NCBI RefSeq assembly: GCF_040363165.1
Contig: NZ_BSRG01000014.1
Location: 1-50,005 of the forward strand
Length of the DNA: 50,005 nucleotides
Direction: 5' to 3'
From: Thermus sp. LT1-2-5
Lineage (GTDB): Bacteria > Deinococcota > Deinococci > Deinococcales > Thermaceae
Shown here: in pieces, positions 1 through 7,669 of the stretch
How the letters are laid out: each line of letters begins with the position of its first letter
How positions within the stretch are numbered: the first letter of the stretch is position 1
The notes under the pieces: generated by a model
Seen by the model: the letters and a program-made list of their open reading frames with translations, nothing else
What the model was told of the DNA's origin: nothing
Databases searched by the model: none
Program-made: the position numbers and the translations under genes

Positions 1-1
1 C

Positions 2-364
2 AAGGTAGCGAGGAGGCTCGTAAATAGGTACGGAGTTATCGTTCATGAAGATTTGAACATCCAAGGCTTGTCCCGCTCCCCTATTGCCAAGGGAGTCTTG
101 GATGCGGGCTGGGCCCAGTTTCTCCAAATCCTCGCCTACAAAGCGGTGGAGGCTGGTAGGCGGGTCATCGGGGTAGACCCCAAACACACGAGCCAGGATT
201 GTCCGGCGTGCGGCCACAGGGAGAAGAGACCTCTCTGGGTCAGGGAGTACACCTGCCCCGCTTGTGGGACTCCCCTGCACCGGGACGTGGCCGCCGCGCG
301 GAACATCCTGGCCAGGGCCTGGACGGGGCCTTCGGGGATGGTTGAGGCTTTCTCCCCAACCTAA
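2..364 (+). CDS. tnpB: TnpB RNA-guided nuclease, C-terminal part
   Basis: The frame is open from the window edge, so this is the last 120 codons of a longer gene and not a small gene starting at 53. Near the start is V-H-E-D-L-N, which fits the second acidic residue of the RuvC site. A four-cysteine zinc ribbon follows (CPACG, then CPACG 20 residues on), and LHRDVAAARN holds the last catalytic Asp. These are hallmarks of IS605-family TnpB, an RNA-guided DNA endonuclease that helps the element persist. The visible catalytic and zinc residues are intact. Whether the gene is complete cannot be seen; the right window edge holds the 5' part of a similar gene. Confidence 0.85.
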   Translation, partial: KVARRLVNRYGVIVHEDLNIQGLSRSPIAKGVLDAGWAQFLQILAYKAVEAGRRVIGVDPKHTSQDCPACGHREKRPLWVREYTCPACGTPLHRDVAAARNILARAWTGPSGMVEAFSPT

Positions 365-402
365 ACCGAGAAGCCTCGGACTTCAGTCCGAGGAGTCGTC
401 AC
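190..402 (+). ncRNA. Probable TnpB omega RNA (reRNA) region
   Basis: In known IS605 elements the guide RNA of TnpB is made from the end of tnpB plus the right end, and the guide is read from the flank just past the element. Here that stretch includes the right-end hairpin at 374-393, and the guide would begin at about 403 (TGGCGCCTGG). Support is positional and by family rule; the 5' limit is a guess. The same 3' region is what the miniature element at 29977-30271 has kept. Confidence 0.35.
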
Positions 403-1131
403 TGGCGCCTGGTGCAAAGGGGTGAGGTGGTGGAGTGGCGGGGCAGGAGCTGGCACTGGCGCAGGGCCACGGCCAGGGACGGAGACGCCCTCATCCAACC
501 GCCCCGGGAGCCCAACCTCTTGCACAACCAGACCTTCGAAGGGGCGGTCCTGGGCTACCTAGGCTCGAGGAATGGCCGCCCCAGCCTGGACCTCTACAAG
601 GACCCCTTCCGCGCCCTGCGCCTCACGGACTCGAGCCCCGGGGAAGGCTTCCTGAACCGCATCGGCCTCTTCCACCCGCAGGGCGACCTGGACCGAACCC
701 TCTTCCTGGCGGAAACCTTCCGCAAGGGAAGCCGTTTCCGGTTCCTCTTCCGCTACCAGGGGGGCCTCGCCCGGCACGGGGGCGTGGCGGGGGCGGTACC
801 CCCGCAGGAGCTGGTGCGGGCCCTGCGGGCGTACTACGGCAAGGTGGCGGAGTGGGAGCGGGCCTTCGCTGAGGAGGAGGGGCTTGCCCGGGCTCTGGAG
901 GTCTACCGGGAGCTTGAAGCCCGCCTGGCGCAGGACCGGGAAGCCTTTCCCCTTCGGGTGGGCTTCGGCTCGGGACGGCTCAGCCTGCGCCTCGCCCTTC
1001 TCCTGCCCGAGGACAACCCGGAGGCGCAGGAACCCAAGACCCGCAAAACGGCGGGGGCGCAACACCCCAAGGACGGCTATCCCCTGGGGTGGGCCATGGG
1101 CAGGTTGGTGCCCATAGGAGGTGGGCGGTGA
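403..1131 (+). pseudogene. csm5: Type III CRISPR RAMP protein, Csm5-like, 5' end lost to IS insertion
   Basis: The reading frame continues upstream into the IS right end (open back to 346), so the native start is missing and only about the last 240 residues remain; a GTG at 412 could serve by chance. Visible features are DPFRALRLTDS, an effector-RAMP-like stretch near residue 60, a glycine-rich GFGSGRLSLRL, and a C-terminal PKTRKTAG...YPLGWAMGRL, which resembles Csm5 endings. Csm5 caps the crRNA 3' end in the type III-A complex. The GTGA overlap with the next gene, a CARF-HEPN protein, matches a csm operon order. It could instead be another RAMP of a III-B/III-D complex. Cas10 and the other subunits are not in the window. 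Confidence 0.6.
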
Positions 1132-2288
1132 AGCTCATCCTTTCCTTCCTCGGCACGGGCAACTACCAAGAGGTTCCCTACACCTTGGAGGGCAAGACCT
1201 ACAAGACCCCCTACACCCAAGAGGCCCTGAAACGCCACCATCCGGACCACACCCTCAAGGTGCTCCTCACCGAGCGGGCCAGGGAGGTCCACGGGGACGC
1301 CTTGGCGCAGCGGGTGCCCTACGAGGCCATCCCCATCCCCGACGGCCGAACGCCGGCGGAGCTCTGGAACGTCTTCAACGCCATCGTGGAGGCGGTGCCC
1401 GAAGGGGCGGCCCTCACCATGGACATCTCCCACGGCTTCCGTTCCCAGCCGGTGCTGGCCCTGGCGGTGGTGCACTTCCTGAGCGTGGCCAAGGGGGTGC
1501 GGGTGGAGCGGGTGGTGTATGGGGCCCTCCGGGAGGACGGCACGGGGGAGTTCTTGGACCTCACCCCTTTCCTGGACCTTCTGGCCTGGACCCAGGCGGC
1601 CTCTGACCTTAGGCGCTACGGCTTCGGAAGGCCGCTGGCGGAGCTCCTCAAGTCCCTGCACCGGGCCACCTGGCGGGGGCAAGGAGGGGGAGCCCAGGCC
1701 CTTGCCCCCCTGGGCAACATCCTGGAGAACCTCAGCGTTTCCTTGGAGCTTCTTCGGATCAAAGAGGCGGGCGACCACGCCCGGGGGCTCCTGGCCACCC
1801 TAGATCGGGTACAGGTGGACCTGGAGCGCATTCCTCCCTCGAGGCCCCTGGGCCTTCTGCTAGAGGGATTACGAGAGCGGTACGCCGGCATGGCGGCGGA
1901 GAACCTCCTTGCCCCAGAGGGCCTCGAGGCCCAGGCCCAGATGGTGGAGCTTCTCTTGGCCACGGGAAGCCTGGCCCAGGCCTTGGCCCTCATGCGGGAG
2001 ATGATGGTGACCTGGGTTTGCCTAGAGCGCGGCCTGGACCCCTTGGAGCACCGGGAGGTGGGGGAGGCCTTTCTTTGGGCGTGGCAGAAAAAGGCCCAGC
2101 GGGGGGATGCGGACGGGGAAGCAGGGCTAGGGAAGCTCTGGAACGACCTCGCCAACGCCCGCAACGACGTAGCCCACGCCGGCATGCGACCCAACCCTAC
2201 CCCCGCACGTACCCTGGAGGGCAACATCCGGGGGTTGTGGGCTAAGCTCAAGGAGGTCATCTTCTCCAGCGACCGTCGGGGGCGATAA
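1128..2288 (+). CDS. csx1: CARF-HEPN ribonuclease, Csx1/Csx2 (TM1812) type
   Basis: Predicted cyclic-oligoadenylate-activated RNase of type III CRISPR immunity, 386 aa. The N-terminus SFLGTGNY (residues 6-13) and MDISHGFRSQP are typical of the TIGR02221 CARF domain, which binds the second messenger made by Cas10. Near the C-terminus RNDVAHAG gives the HEPN motif R345-x4-H350. The GTG start at 1128 overlaps the stop of the Csm5-like gene (GTGA) and has AGGAGGTGG upstream, so it is translationally coupled to an operon whose upstream part is now cut by the IS. It may therefore depend on IS or internal promoters. Family known; cyclic ligand size not inferable. Confidence 0.85.
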   Translation: MKLILSFLGTGNYQEVPYTLEGKTYKTPYTQEALKRHHPDHTLKVLLTERAREVHGDALAQRVPYEAIPIPDGRTPAELWNVFNAIVEAVPEGAALTMDISHGFRSQPVLALAVVHFLSVAKGVRVERVVYGALREDGTGEFLDLTPFLDLLAWTQAASDLRRYGFGRPLAELLKSLHRATWRGQGGGAQALAPLGNILENLSVSLELLRIKEAGDHARGLLATLDRVQVDLERIPPSRPLGLLLEGLRERYAGMAAENLLAPEGLEAQAQMVELLLATGSLAQALALMREMMVTWVCLERGLDPLEHREVGEAFLWAWQKKAQRGDADGEAGLGKLWNDLANARNDVAHAGMRPNPTPARTLEGNIRGLWAKLKEVIFSSDRRGR

Positions 2289-2334
2289 GCGCAGGTCTTT
2301 TCCGGGCTGAAGGCGGCCTCGCTTCGCCCCAGCG

Positions 2335-2607
2335 CTACACCACGGCGAAGGCCTCGAGGCGGGTTGGAGCACCGAGGCCCAAAATACGAACTTCTCCCTC
2401 CACAGGGTAGAGGCGCAGGCTATCCTCGGAAAGGTTCACAATCTTCCTAGCGCGCCCCAGAAGATCCTTCACCATTCTGTCATCCAAATAGCATTCAAAC
2501 ACAGACAACTGCACCCGCTCCCCGTAGCTTTTCAGCAAATTGGCCAACTTCACTCGACGGTTATCGTCGGGTATATCGTATGCAATCGCATAAAGGCGCT
2601 TGGCCAT
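2335..2607 (-). CDS. cas2: Cas2 adaptation endonuclease
   Basis: 90 aa, normal Cas2 length. It begins MAKRLYAIAYDIP with the conserved Asp at residue 11 and has the ferredoxin-like pattern of Cas2. Cas2 forms the integration complex with Cas1. The ATG is only 20 bp past the last CRISPR repeat in the direction of transcription, with a weak AGGAT ribosome site squeezed between, so the gene is probably read from a transcript that runs through the array. It ends 46 bp from the stop of the converging csx1-type gene. Confidence 0.95.
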   Translation of the reverse strand: MAKRLYAIAYDIPDDNRRVKLANLLKSYGERVQLSVFECYLDDRMVKDLLGRARKIVNLSEDSLRLYPVEGEVRILGLGAPTRLEAFAVV

Positions 2608-2627
2608 ACAAGTATCCTATGGCCACA

Positions 2628-3031
2628 GCCGTAATCCCCTGACGGGGAAGTATCTCGTGCAACAGGTGAAGGAGGTTTTTGAGGAGAGGAAGAGGAGGGG
2701 TCGTAATCCCCTGACGGGGAAGCATCTCGTGCAACACGAGGAAGTGCGCAGGCGGGCGCGCGCCCTAGACCTGGAGTCGTAATCCCCTGACGGGGAAGCA
2801 TCTCGTGCAACCTTCCGTCAACGGTTTGGGGGAGCCGATGAAGGTTAGAGAGTCGTAATCCCCTGACGGGGAAGCATCTCGTGCATCGCAGAGAGGCCAC
2901 CGTGTCCCTGGCATCTACCAGCTGTCGTAATCCCCTGACGGGGAAGCATCTCGTGCAACAGGAGAAGATATGGTGCTGGAAATAATCCTCAAGAGGTCGT
3001 AATCCCCTGACGGGGAAGCATCTCGTGCAAC
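2628..3031. CRISPR. CRISPR array, six 36-bp repeats, five spacers
   Basis: Repeats at 2628-2663, 2700-2735, 2776-2811, 2852-2887, 2924-2959 and 2996-3031. On the plus strand each begins GTCGTAATCC, has the partial palindrome CCCCTGACGGGG and ends TCTCGTGCAAC. On the minus strand the unit begins GTTGCACGAG and ends GGATTACGAC, the form usual for Thermus type I/III repeats. Spacers are 36, 40, 40, 36 and 36 nt. The repeat at 2628 has two changes and the one at 2852 one change (GTGCATC). The degenerate end next to cas2 and the long non-coding flank at 3032-3392 indicate minus-strand transcription with the leader at the high-coordinate side. Confidence 0.97.
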
Positions 3032-3286
3032 AGTACCCCCTCTTCTGCTACGTCCTGAACGGCACCTCCGGAGGGGGGTTTGTGAGAAAGATGAAGCTTG
3101 GAATATGCACACGCCGTATAAGGGCGGTTTTTGGGGGTTTAGCCCGTTCGCAAGCCACTTGCGGAAGGGCCGATGAGAAGGGAAAAGCGCATATTCGCCT
3201 TCCTCAAGGGGAAAACTGGCTTTCAAGAACCCCGTCGGCCAGGGCCGACACCCTAAGTATAGCACAAGACCGGAAACGTTGACCAA
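3032..3286 (-). promoter_or_regulatory. CRISPR leader with candidate promoter
   Basis: A non-coding stretch lies between cas1 and the first repeat. On the minus strand TTGGTC (3286-3281), 19 bp and TATACT (3261-3256) form a plausible promoter, giving a leader RNA of about 215 nt before the first repeat at 3031. The promoter call is by eye; the leader side is supported by repeat decay at the opposite end. Confidence 0.45.
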
Positions 3287-3392
3287 GTCCAAACACAGGG
3301 CAAGAAGGAGCCTGGCATCAACCCTTCGCTTTGGTGAAGTGTCAAACGCGCCTTTTCTGCCGCATTTGGGCAGATTACGGAAGCCACTATAC

Positions 3393-4337
3393 TTATTTCA
3401 AGTGAAAGGGACTGTACTTACCTCGACCCAGGACAGCTGCCTTCAGCCGTTGGGCTTGAACCTCTATGAGCTCCGCATAGGGCTTGCGGAAGCCGAGGGG
3501 GTGGGTAGCCTCCTGCGCAAACCGCTCCTCCAATAAGCCAAGGAGCACCCGCCTTCCCTCCTCGTTCAGGTACACGCCTCCGTCCCGCGCCTCGCCATGG
3601 GCGGGGGTGAGCTTCCCCCGGCGGAAACCGGAGAGCACCACCTGGTCCACCACGGGAACCCGAAACTCCTCCATGAGGTCTAGGGCCAAGGCGGGGCTCC
3701 GGCGCCCCTCGGCATGGAGGTAGCCCACCTCGGGGTGGAGGCCTGCCAAGCGAAGCGCCACCTGCGCGCGGCCAAGAAGCAGAGCGTAACCGTAGGAAAG
3801 GGCCGCATTTACGGGGTCTTGCGGCGGCCTTCTGGTCCGGCCCCTTAACCCGTAGGGGCTGAGAAGCCGCTCCAACCCTTTGAAGTAGGCCCGGCTCCCC
3901 AGCCCCTCCGCCCCCCAAAGGGCCTCTCGGGTACTTGCCCCCTCCGCCAGGTCCAAAGCCCTCGCCACCTCCCCAGCTTCGGCTAGGTTGTGGCGCTCGA
4001 GGAGAGCCCTAGCTGAGCGAAGCTTTCCCAGCACAAAGGCCCTGGCCAGGGGCAAAGCACTAGCGGCGAACTGGGCCCGAAGATGCTCGGGGTTCGGCTC
4101 GGCAAAGGCCCCCGCCACACCGTGCAGAAAACCCTCAAGGCTGAAGAAAAAAACCGGTACCCCCTGGCGCAGGAGAAAAACCAAGGCGGGGGTGGAAAGG
4201 CGCACGTTGCCCCACACCGCTACCTGCCGCACCTTTCGGGCGGGGAAGTCCAAAACCTTCTCGCCCCCTTCCTCCAAGACGAGCCTTCCTTGCCTCAAGC
4301 GCAAGGTGGCTCCTTGCCGGGTCAGGTGCAGGACCAT
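3393..4337 (-). CDS. cas1: Cas1 integrase
   Basis: 314 aa, full length. The catalytic triad is visible: E144 in WGAEGLGSRAYF, H208 in YLHAEGRRSP and D220 in ALALDLMEEFR. Cas1 joins new spacers to the leader end of the array. The ATG overlaps the stop of the upstream CARF-HEPN gene (ATGA at 4337), so the two are coupled. It is followed by the leader and array, with cas2 beyond, so the adaptation pair is split by the array. The A-rich segment 3385-3420 at its 3' end merges into the leader. Confidence 0.96.
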   Translation of the reverse strand: MVLHLTRQGATLRLRQGRLVLEEGGEKVLDFPARKVRQVAVWGNVRLSTPALVFLLRQGVPVFFFSLEGFLHGVAGAFAEPNPEHLRAQFAASALPLARAFVLGKLRSARALLERHNLAEAGEVARALDLAEGASTREALWGAEGLGSRAYFKGLERLLSPYGLRGRTRRPPQDPVNAALSYGYALLLGRAQVALRLAGLHPEVGYLHAEGRRSPALALDLMEEFRVPVVDQVVLSGFRRGKLTPAHGEARDGGVYLNEEGRRVLLGLLEERFAQEATHPLGFRKPYAELIEVQAQRLKAAVLGRGKYSPFHLK

Positions 4338-5542
4338 CAGAAGCGAGGCCAGGGGGCAAGGGGCGCAAGCTTAGGATCCAGGGAAGAGAGGAAGTCCAGC
4401 ACGCGGCGGTAGTCCTCCTCCTCCACGGGTTTCGTGCCGTGGGCCAAAATGCTCTCGTGCCGACGGCTTAGCAGGGACTGGATCCGATTTTTCTCCCCGT
4501 AAAGGCGTTGCGCCAGCGTGTTCTTTTGCCCGAAGGCAAGGTCTAGGTCAAAAGCGGCCTCCAGAAGCTCCATCAGGCCTCGAGGCCTCAGCACCCGCTC
4601 CCGCAAGGACTCCGGGAAGCCCTCGGGCCAGGTCCTCGGGTCCTTGAGTAGGAAACCCAGGCGCTCGAGGACGTCCGCCTCCACCGCCAGCTCCATGGCC
4701 CGGTAAAGCCGCGCCAGGGCGTCGTCGAAGCGGCCAAGCTCCGCCCGGCGCTCGGCGTTGGCCAAAAGGTCCTGTAGGAGGGCGAAGGTCGGCTTGCCCG
4801 CCGCCTCCACGATGGCCTGGAGGTGCGGCAAAAGGGCTTCCAGCCCTCTTAGCACCCGCACCTTGGCCCCGTGCCCCCAGGCTTCCGCCACCGCCAAAGC
4901 CACGGGCAGGCTGGAAGAAAGGTGCGCCAAGGCCTGTCCGTGACGAAAGCGGTCCCACTCCATAAGCCCCAGCACCACCTCCCTCATGGCGCGGTAGAAG
5001 CGCTCTTCCGAGGGACTCAAGGGGCGGTTCAGGAGGCCGTCCAGTTCCATGAGCGCTCCCCGTAGATTAAGTCCGTTCCAAGCCTGGGTGAAGGCGGCCC
5101 ACTCCTTCAGGCCCAGCCGCGCGGTGGGGTCTTCCAGGACCCTGAGCCGTTCGGCTCCGCTTACCACCCGGCCCGTGACCGGGTCCCGTTTTTCCCCGCC
5201 CACGTAGCTGAAGACCACGCCTCGCCCCGTGAGAGCCAAAACGAGCCCCGCCGCCATGGGCTTGGTTCCCCCGGTGAGGTCAGCCACGATGGCCGTGGCC
5301 TCCCACTCTAGGGCCTTCTTGAGGGCCTTGAGGGCGGCTTGGTAGCTTTCCAAAAGGCTTTCGGCGTCCTCGAGGAGGAAGGTGTGATGGCGCAAGGAGC
5401 CGCCGTAGTCCCGCACCAACTCTGCCGCCACGGGGTGGGTTTCCTGGCTAGCGAGGAAGATGACCCCCTCGGGGGTGTGTTGCGCCAGGGCTTCCTCTAG
5501 GGGGGGCCGGGTAGTGCCCACGCTGAGGATGAGGACCTTCAT
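4337..5542 (-). CDS. CARF-HEPN protein, Csm6/TIGR02710-like
   Basis: 401 aa from the ATG at 5542; the N-terminus MKVLILSVGTTRPP is a CARF start, and ADLTGGTKPMAAGL is the second CARF motif. The C-terminal half is helical and holds RRHESILAHG, giving a HEPN motif R361-x6-H368. The family is an accessory RNase of type III CRISPR systems activated by cyclic oligoadenylates. I chose 5542 over an in-frame start at 5584 because the family motif starts there, and GATAAT (5554-5549) is 6 nt upstream, fitting a leaderless mRNA. It heads the operon that continues into cas1. It is a second CARF-HEPN protein, distinct from the one at 1128. Confidence 0.8.
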   Translation of the reverse strand: MKVLILSVGTTRPPLEEALAQHTPEGVIFLASQETHPVAAELVRDYGGSLRHHTFLLEDAESLLESYQAALKALKKALEWEATAIVADLTGGTKPMAAGLVLALTGRGVVFSYVGGEKRDPVTGRVVSGAERLRVLEDPTARLGLKEWAAFTQAWNGLNLRGALMELDGLLNRPLSPSEERFYRAMREVVLGLMEWDRFRHGQALAHLSSSLPVALAVAEAWGHGAKVRVLRGLEALLPHLQAIVEAAGKPTFALLQDLLANAERRAELGRFDDALARLYRAMELAVEADVLERLGFLLKDPRTWPEGFPESLRERVLRPRGLMELLEAAFDLDLAFGQKNTLAQRLYGEKNRIQSLLSRRHESILAHGTKPVEEEDYRRVLDFLSSLDPKLAPLAPWPRF

Positions 5543-5777
5543 GGGACCATTATCTTCCCAAGGGCGAAGCCCCGGCGCCACCACGCCGAGGAGAAGCTAG
5601 AGGGTGCCGCAAGCCTGAATTCCCGGCCTGAGGCGCGAACCAGAACTTCCCCGGGAGCGACGGTCCCCCACAAGTGGAGCTCTTCCCAACCCTCCTCTGG
5701 CGCGCAGGCGGCAGTGCCTTGCACTTGTAACTCACCCTGCGCGCGGGTGCAAACAACCCAAGGCGTGCAACCTCCCA
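5543..5777. other. Non-coding region left of the origin
   Basis: No convincing gene. It contains an inverted repeat GCGCGCAGG (5700-5708) / CCTGCGCGC (5736-5744) with a 27-nt interior, and several TGCAA/TTGCA words between 5715 and 5775 whose meaning I cannot tell. It sits between the CRISPR promoter and the first iteron-like unit, so it may be part of the replication or partition region. Confidence 0.4.
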
Positions 5778-5798
5778 AACACCCCGAGTATTCCGATA
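5778..5798 (+). repeat. Degenerate outlying iteron
   Basis: Matches the 21-bp origin iteron at 18 of 21 positions, in the same orientation, about 200 bp left of the main cluster and on the other side of the AT-rich palindromes. It likely marks the left border of the origin. Confidence 0.6.
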
Positions 5799-5886
5799 CC
5801 GCCAAGGTTGAAATTCCTTTTAGGACACTCTAGAAAACCGCCCGGGTACCCCCATAAACCTAGACTGGTTCCATCTTACACGGCTT

Positions 5887-5941
5887 TGTTGTTGATCTCT
5901 TTAAAAGATCGAACTTTTAAATACATTGATGATCAACAACA
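5887..5941. other. AT-rich nested palindromes, candidate DNA unwinding element
   Basis: Outer arms TGTTGTTGATC (5887-5897) and GATCAACAACA (5931-5941) are perfect 11-bp complements. Inside lies TTTAAAAG-atcgaa-CTTTTAAA (5900-5921), a second perfect inverted repeat. The 5887-5941 segment is by far the most A+T-rich spot in a G+C-rich region and lies 55 bp from the first main iteron. The combination suggests the melting site of the plasmid origin; it could also be an operator. Confidence 0.6.
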
Positions 5942-5995
5942 GGGGCCCGGCCCGCGCTGCCAGGAGTGCCGTCCAGGACGCAAATGGGGGTCGAA

Positions 5996-6295
5996 AACTC
6001 CCCAAGTCTTCCGATAGAACTCCCCAAGTCTTCCGATACCAACTCCCCAAGTCTTCCGATACTCCGGCCCCCAAACTCCCCAAGTCTTCCGATAGAACTC
6101 CCCAAGTCTTCCGATACCAACTCCCCAAGTCTTCCGATACTCCGGCCCCCAAACTCCCCAAGTCTTCCGATACTTTGCCGAGCCAACTCCCCAAGTCTTC
6201 CGATACCCCGCTTGAGGGAAGAAATTGCCGTTGTTAAGGGAAAAGGGCGGGGTTTTCCCTCCCGCCCCTCTTCAAACTCCCCAAGTCTTCCGATA
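5996..6295 (+). repeat. Plasmid origin iterons (nine copies)
   Basis: Nine identical 21-bp units (core ACTCCCCAAGTCTTCCGATA) at 5996, 6018, 6041, 6074, 6096, 6119, 6152, 6185 and 6275. Start-to-start distances are 22, 23, 33, 22, 23, 33, 33 and 90 bp. The first three form a 78-bp block (5996-6073) copied in tandem (6074-6151). The last unit ends 3 bp from the repA stop codon. Direct repeats of this kind next to a repA gene are RepA binding sites of an iteron-controlled origin. Confidence 0.92.
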
Positions 6296-6298
6296 CCT

Positions 6299-7669
6299 TC
6301 AATCCTCCAGGCCCCGGCGAAAAACCTGGACCCATTCCTCCAAAGACCCTTGGGCCGCCGCCTCCTTGAGCTCTTCCACCAGGCGCCTGGGCTCCACCAA
6401 GCCTTCTTCCATCAGGCGGGTGAGGTCCTCGAGGTCGCCCACGGAAAGCCGGGAGCGGAGGAGAAGCTGCGCCACCTGCACGGCCCGGCGTATCTGGGCC
6501 TCCTTGGGCATGTTCTGCCACTCCCGCTCCGCCTCCTCCTCGATGCGGCGGGCCTCCTCCTCCTCCACCTTGGCCTGGACCCGCCGGGCGTTGCTGGGGG
6601 GGAGGGCGCGGGCGTACTTGCCGCTTTCGTCCCGGATTACGTCCACCAGGAAGCCCAGCTTGTTCTTCGGCTTGTAGCCCGAGGCCAGGATGCTCCGGTA
6701 GCGCTCCAGGCGGTCTTTGATGTGGGCCAGGGGGTAGCGGCGGGCCAGGGAGTAGGCGCTGGTGAAGGAAAGCCCCTCGGCCATGAGGAGCTCCACCGCT
6801 TCCATATCCGGCACCCCCCCCGCCTCCTCGCCGAAGACGTAGACGATGGTCTGGTTCTGGCCCCGGCCGATGTACTCCACGGACTGGAGGTAGCGGCGCT
6901 CGATGAGCTCCTCGTGGGCCGGCTCCAGGGTCCGCCGCACCTTGTCGGGCCGCTTGTGGACGATCTTGCAGGCGGCGGCCCACTCCATGAGGTTCACCTC
7001 GAAGCGGGTAAGGGGAGCGGGGTTTTCCGGGGAGAAGCGTTGGGCGTCCAGGAGGCGGTAAAGGGCCCGGCTCAAGGGGCGGCGGAGGCTGGCCATGAAC
7101 TCGATGTCGATGGGCTTGACGTAGTTTTGCTTCAGGGAGCGCACGATCTCCTTGGCCAGGGTGATGCGCAAGACGCTGGCCCGGTCCAACTTCCCCTCGG
7201 CGCTGGAGGTGTACTCCAGCTTCTCGATGTAGCGGAAGGTGACGCTCTGCCAGCGCCCGTCCGCCCGCCAGGCCTCGGACAGGACGTAGGTGGCGGTGGT
7301 GAGGCGCATGAGGCTCTCCTTGAGGGCCTGGTAGTAGTAGCCCGAGGTGTCCAGGCCCATGAGCTTGAGGATCTGGTAGGGGGTGGCGGTGAAGGTGCCG
7401 TCCTCGGGGCTGCCGGCGTTGAAGTAGAGGGCGATGAGGGCCAAGGAAACCTCGTTGTCCAGGCCGTGCGGTACGCCGCCCACCTTCTCGCTGGCGTAAC
7501 AGGCCAGCTTCACCGGCTTGCCCAAAAACTCGAACTCCTCCTCCCAGGAGGCGTAGCCCTCGGGGATGCGCTCTTGGATGGAGATGAGCCCAAGCCGGGC
7601 CACGTTGGCCTCGTCCAGGTGCTGCGCCCGGGCCAAAACGTCCTTCTTGGAAGGGCGGCTTGCGGCCAT
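6299..7669 (-). CDS. repA: Plasmid replication initiator RepA
   Basis: Binds origin iterons and starts plasmid replication. 456 aa from the ATG at 7669 (MAASRPSKKD); an in-frame ATG at 7702 would add 11 residues. The central part (YGS-type lines such as LGISIQERIP..., TATPYQILKLMGLDTSGYYY, IEFMASLRRPLSRALYRLLD) has the look of the RepA/RPA-family initiators of Thermus megaplasmids: winged-helix DNA binding followed by a Glu/Arg-rich helical C-terminus (residues 330-456, EEEEARRIEEEAERE). Iterons lie just downstream of its stop. The N-terminal extension beyond 7702 runs into transposase debris and is not believed. I am confident of the role because gene and iterons occur together. Confidence 0.85.
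   Translation of the reverse strand: MAASRPSKKDVLARAQHLDEANVARLGLISIQERIPEGYASWEEEFEFLGKPVKLACYASEKVGGVPHGLDNEVSLALIALYFNAGSPEDGTFTATPYQILKLMGLDTSGYYYQALKESLMRLTTATYVLSEAWRADGRWQSVTFRYIEKLEYTSSAEGKLDRASVLRITLAKEIVRSLKQNYVKPIDIEFMASLRRPLSRALYRLLDAQRFSPENPAPLTRFEVNLMEWAAACKIVHKRPDKVRRTLEPAHEELIERRYLQSVEYIGRGQNQTIVYVFGEEAGGVPDMEAVELLMAEGLSFTSAYSLARRYPLAHIKDRLERYRSILASGYKPKNKLGFLVDVIRDESGKYARALPPSNARRVQAKVEEEEARRIEEEAEREWQNMPKEAQIRRAVQVAQLLLRSRLSVGDLEDLTRLMEEGLVEPRRLVEELKEAAAQGSLEEWVQVFRRGLED

Larger units (their letters stand above)
1..402 (+). mobile_element. IS200/IS605-type element, right part (cut by window edge)
   Basis: Holds the 3' part of tnpB and the right end of the element. After the tnpB stop (362-364) there is a perfect hairpin CCTCGGACTtcAGTCCGAGG (374-393), then AGTCGTCAC ending at about 402. 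The same ending (GAGTCGTCAC) closes the degenerate element at 30271, which fixes the right boundary. The left end lies outside the window. From 403 the sequence reads in frame as a CRISPR effector protein, so the element sits inside that gene. Confidence 0.8.

Noticed and set aside
2550-3292. Frames through the CRISPR array encoding repeated ARDASPSGDYD peptides
   Set aside because: The peptide repeats are only translations of the 36-bp CRISPR repeats; cas2 and array explain the region.
5996-6295. Iteron cluster as a second CRISPR array
   Set aside because: Unit is 21 bp with 1-12 bp gaps, too short for spacers, and it adjoins a repA gene.
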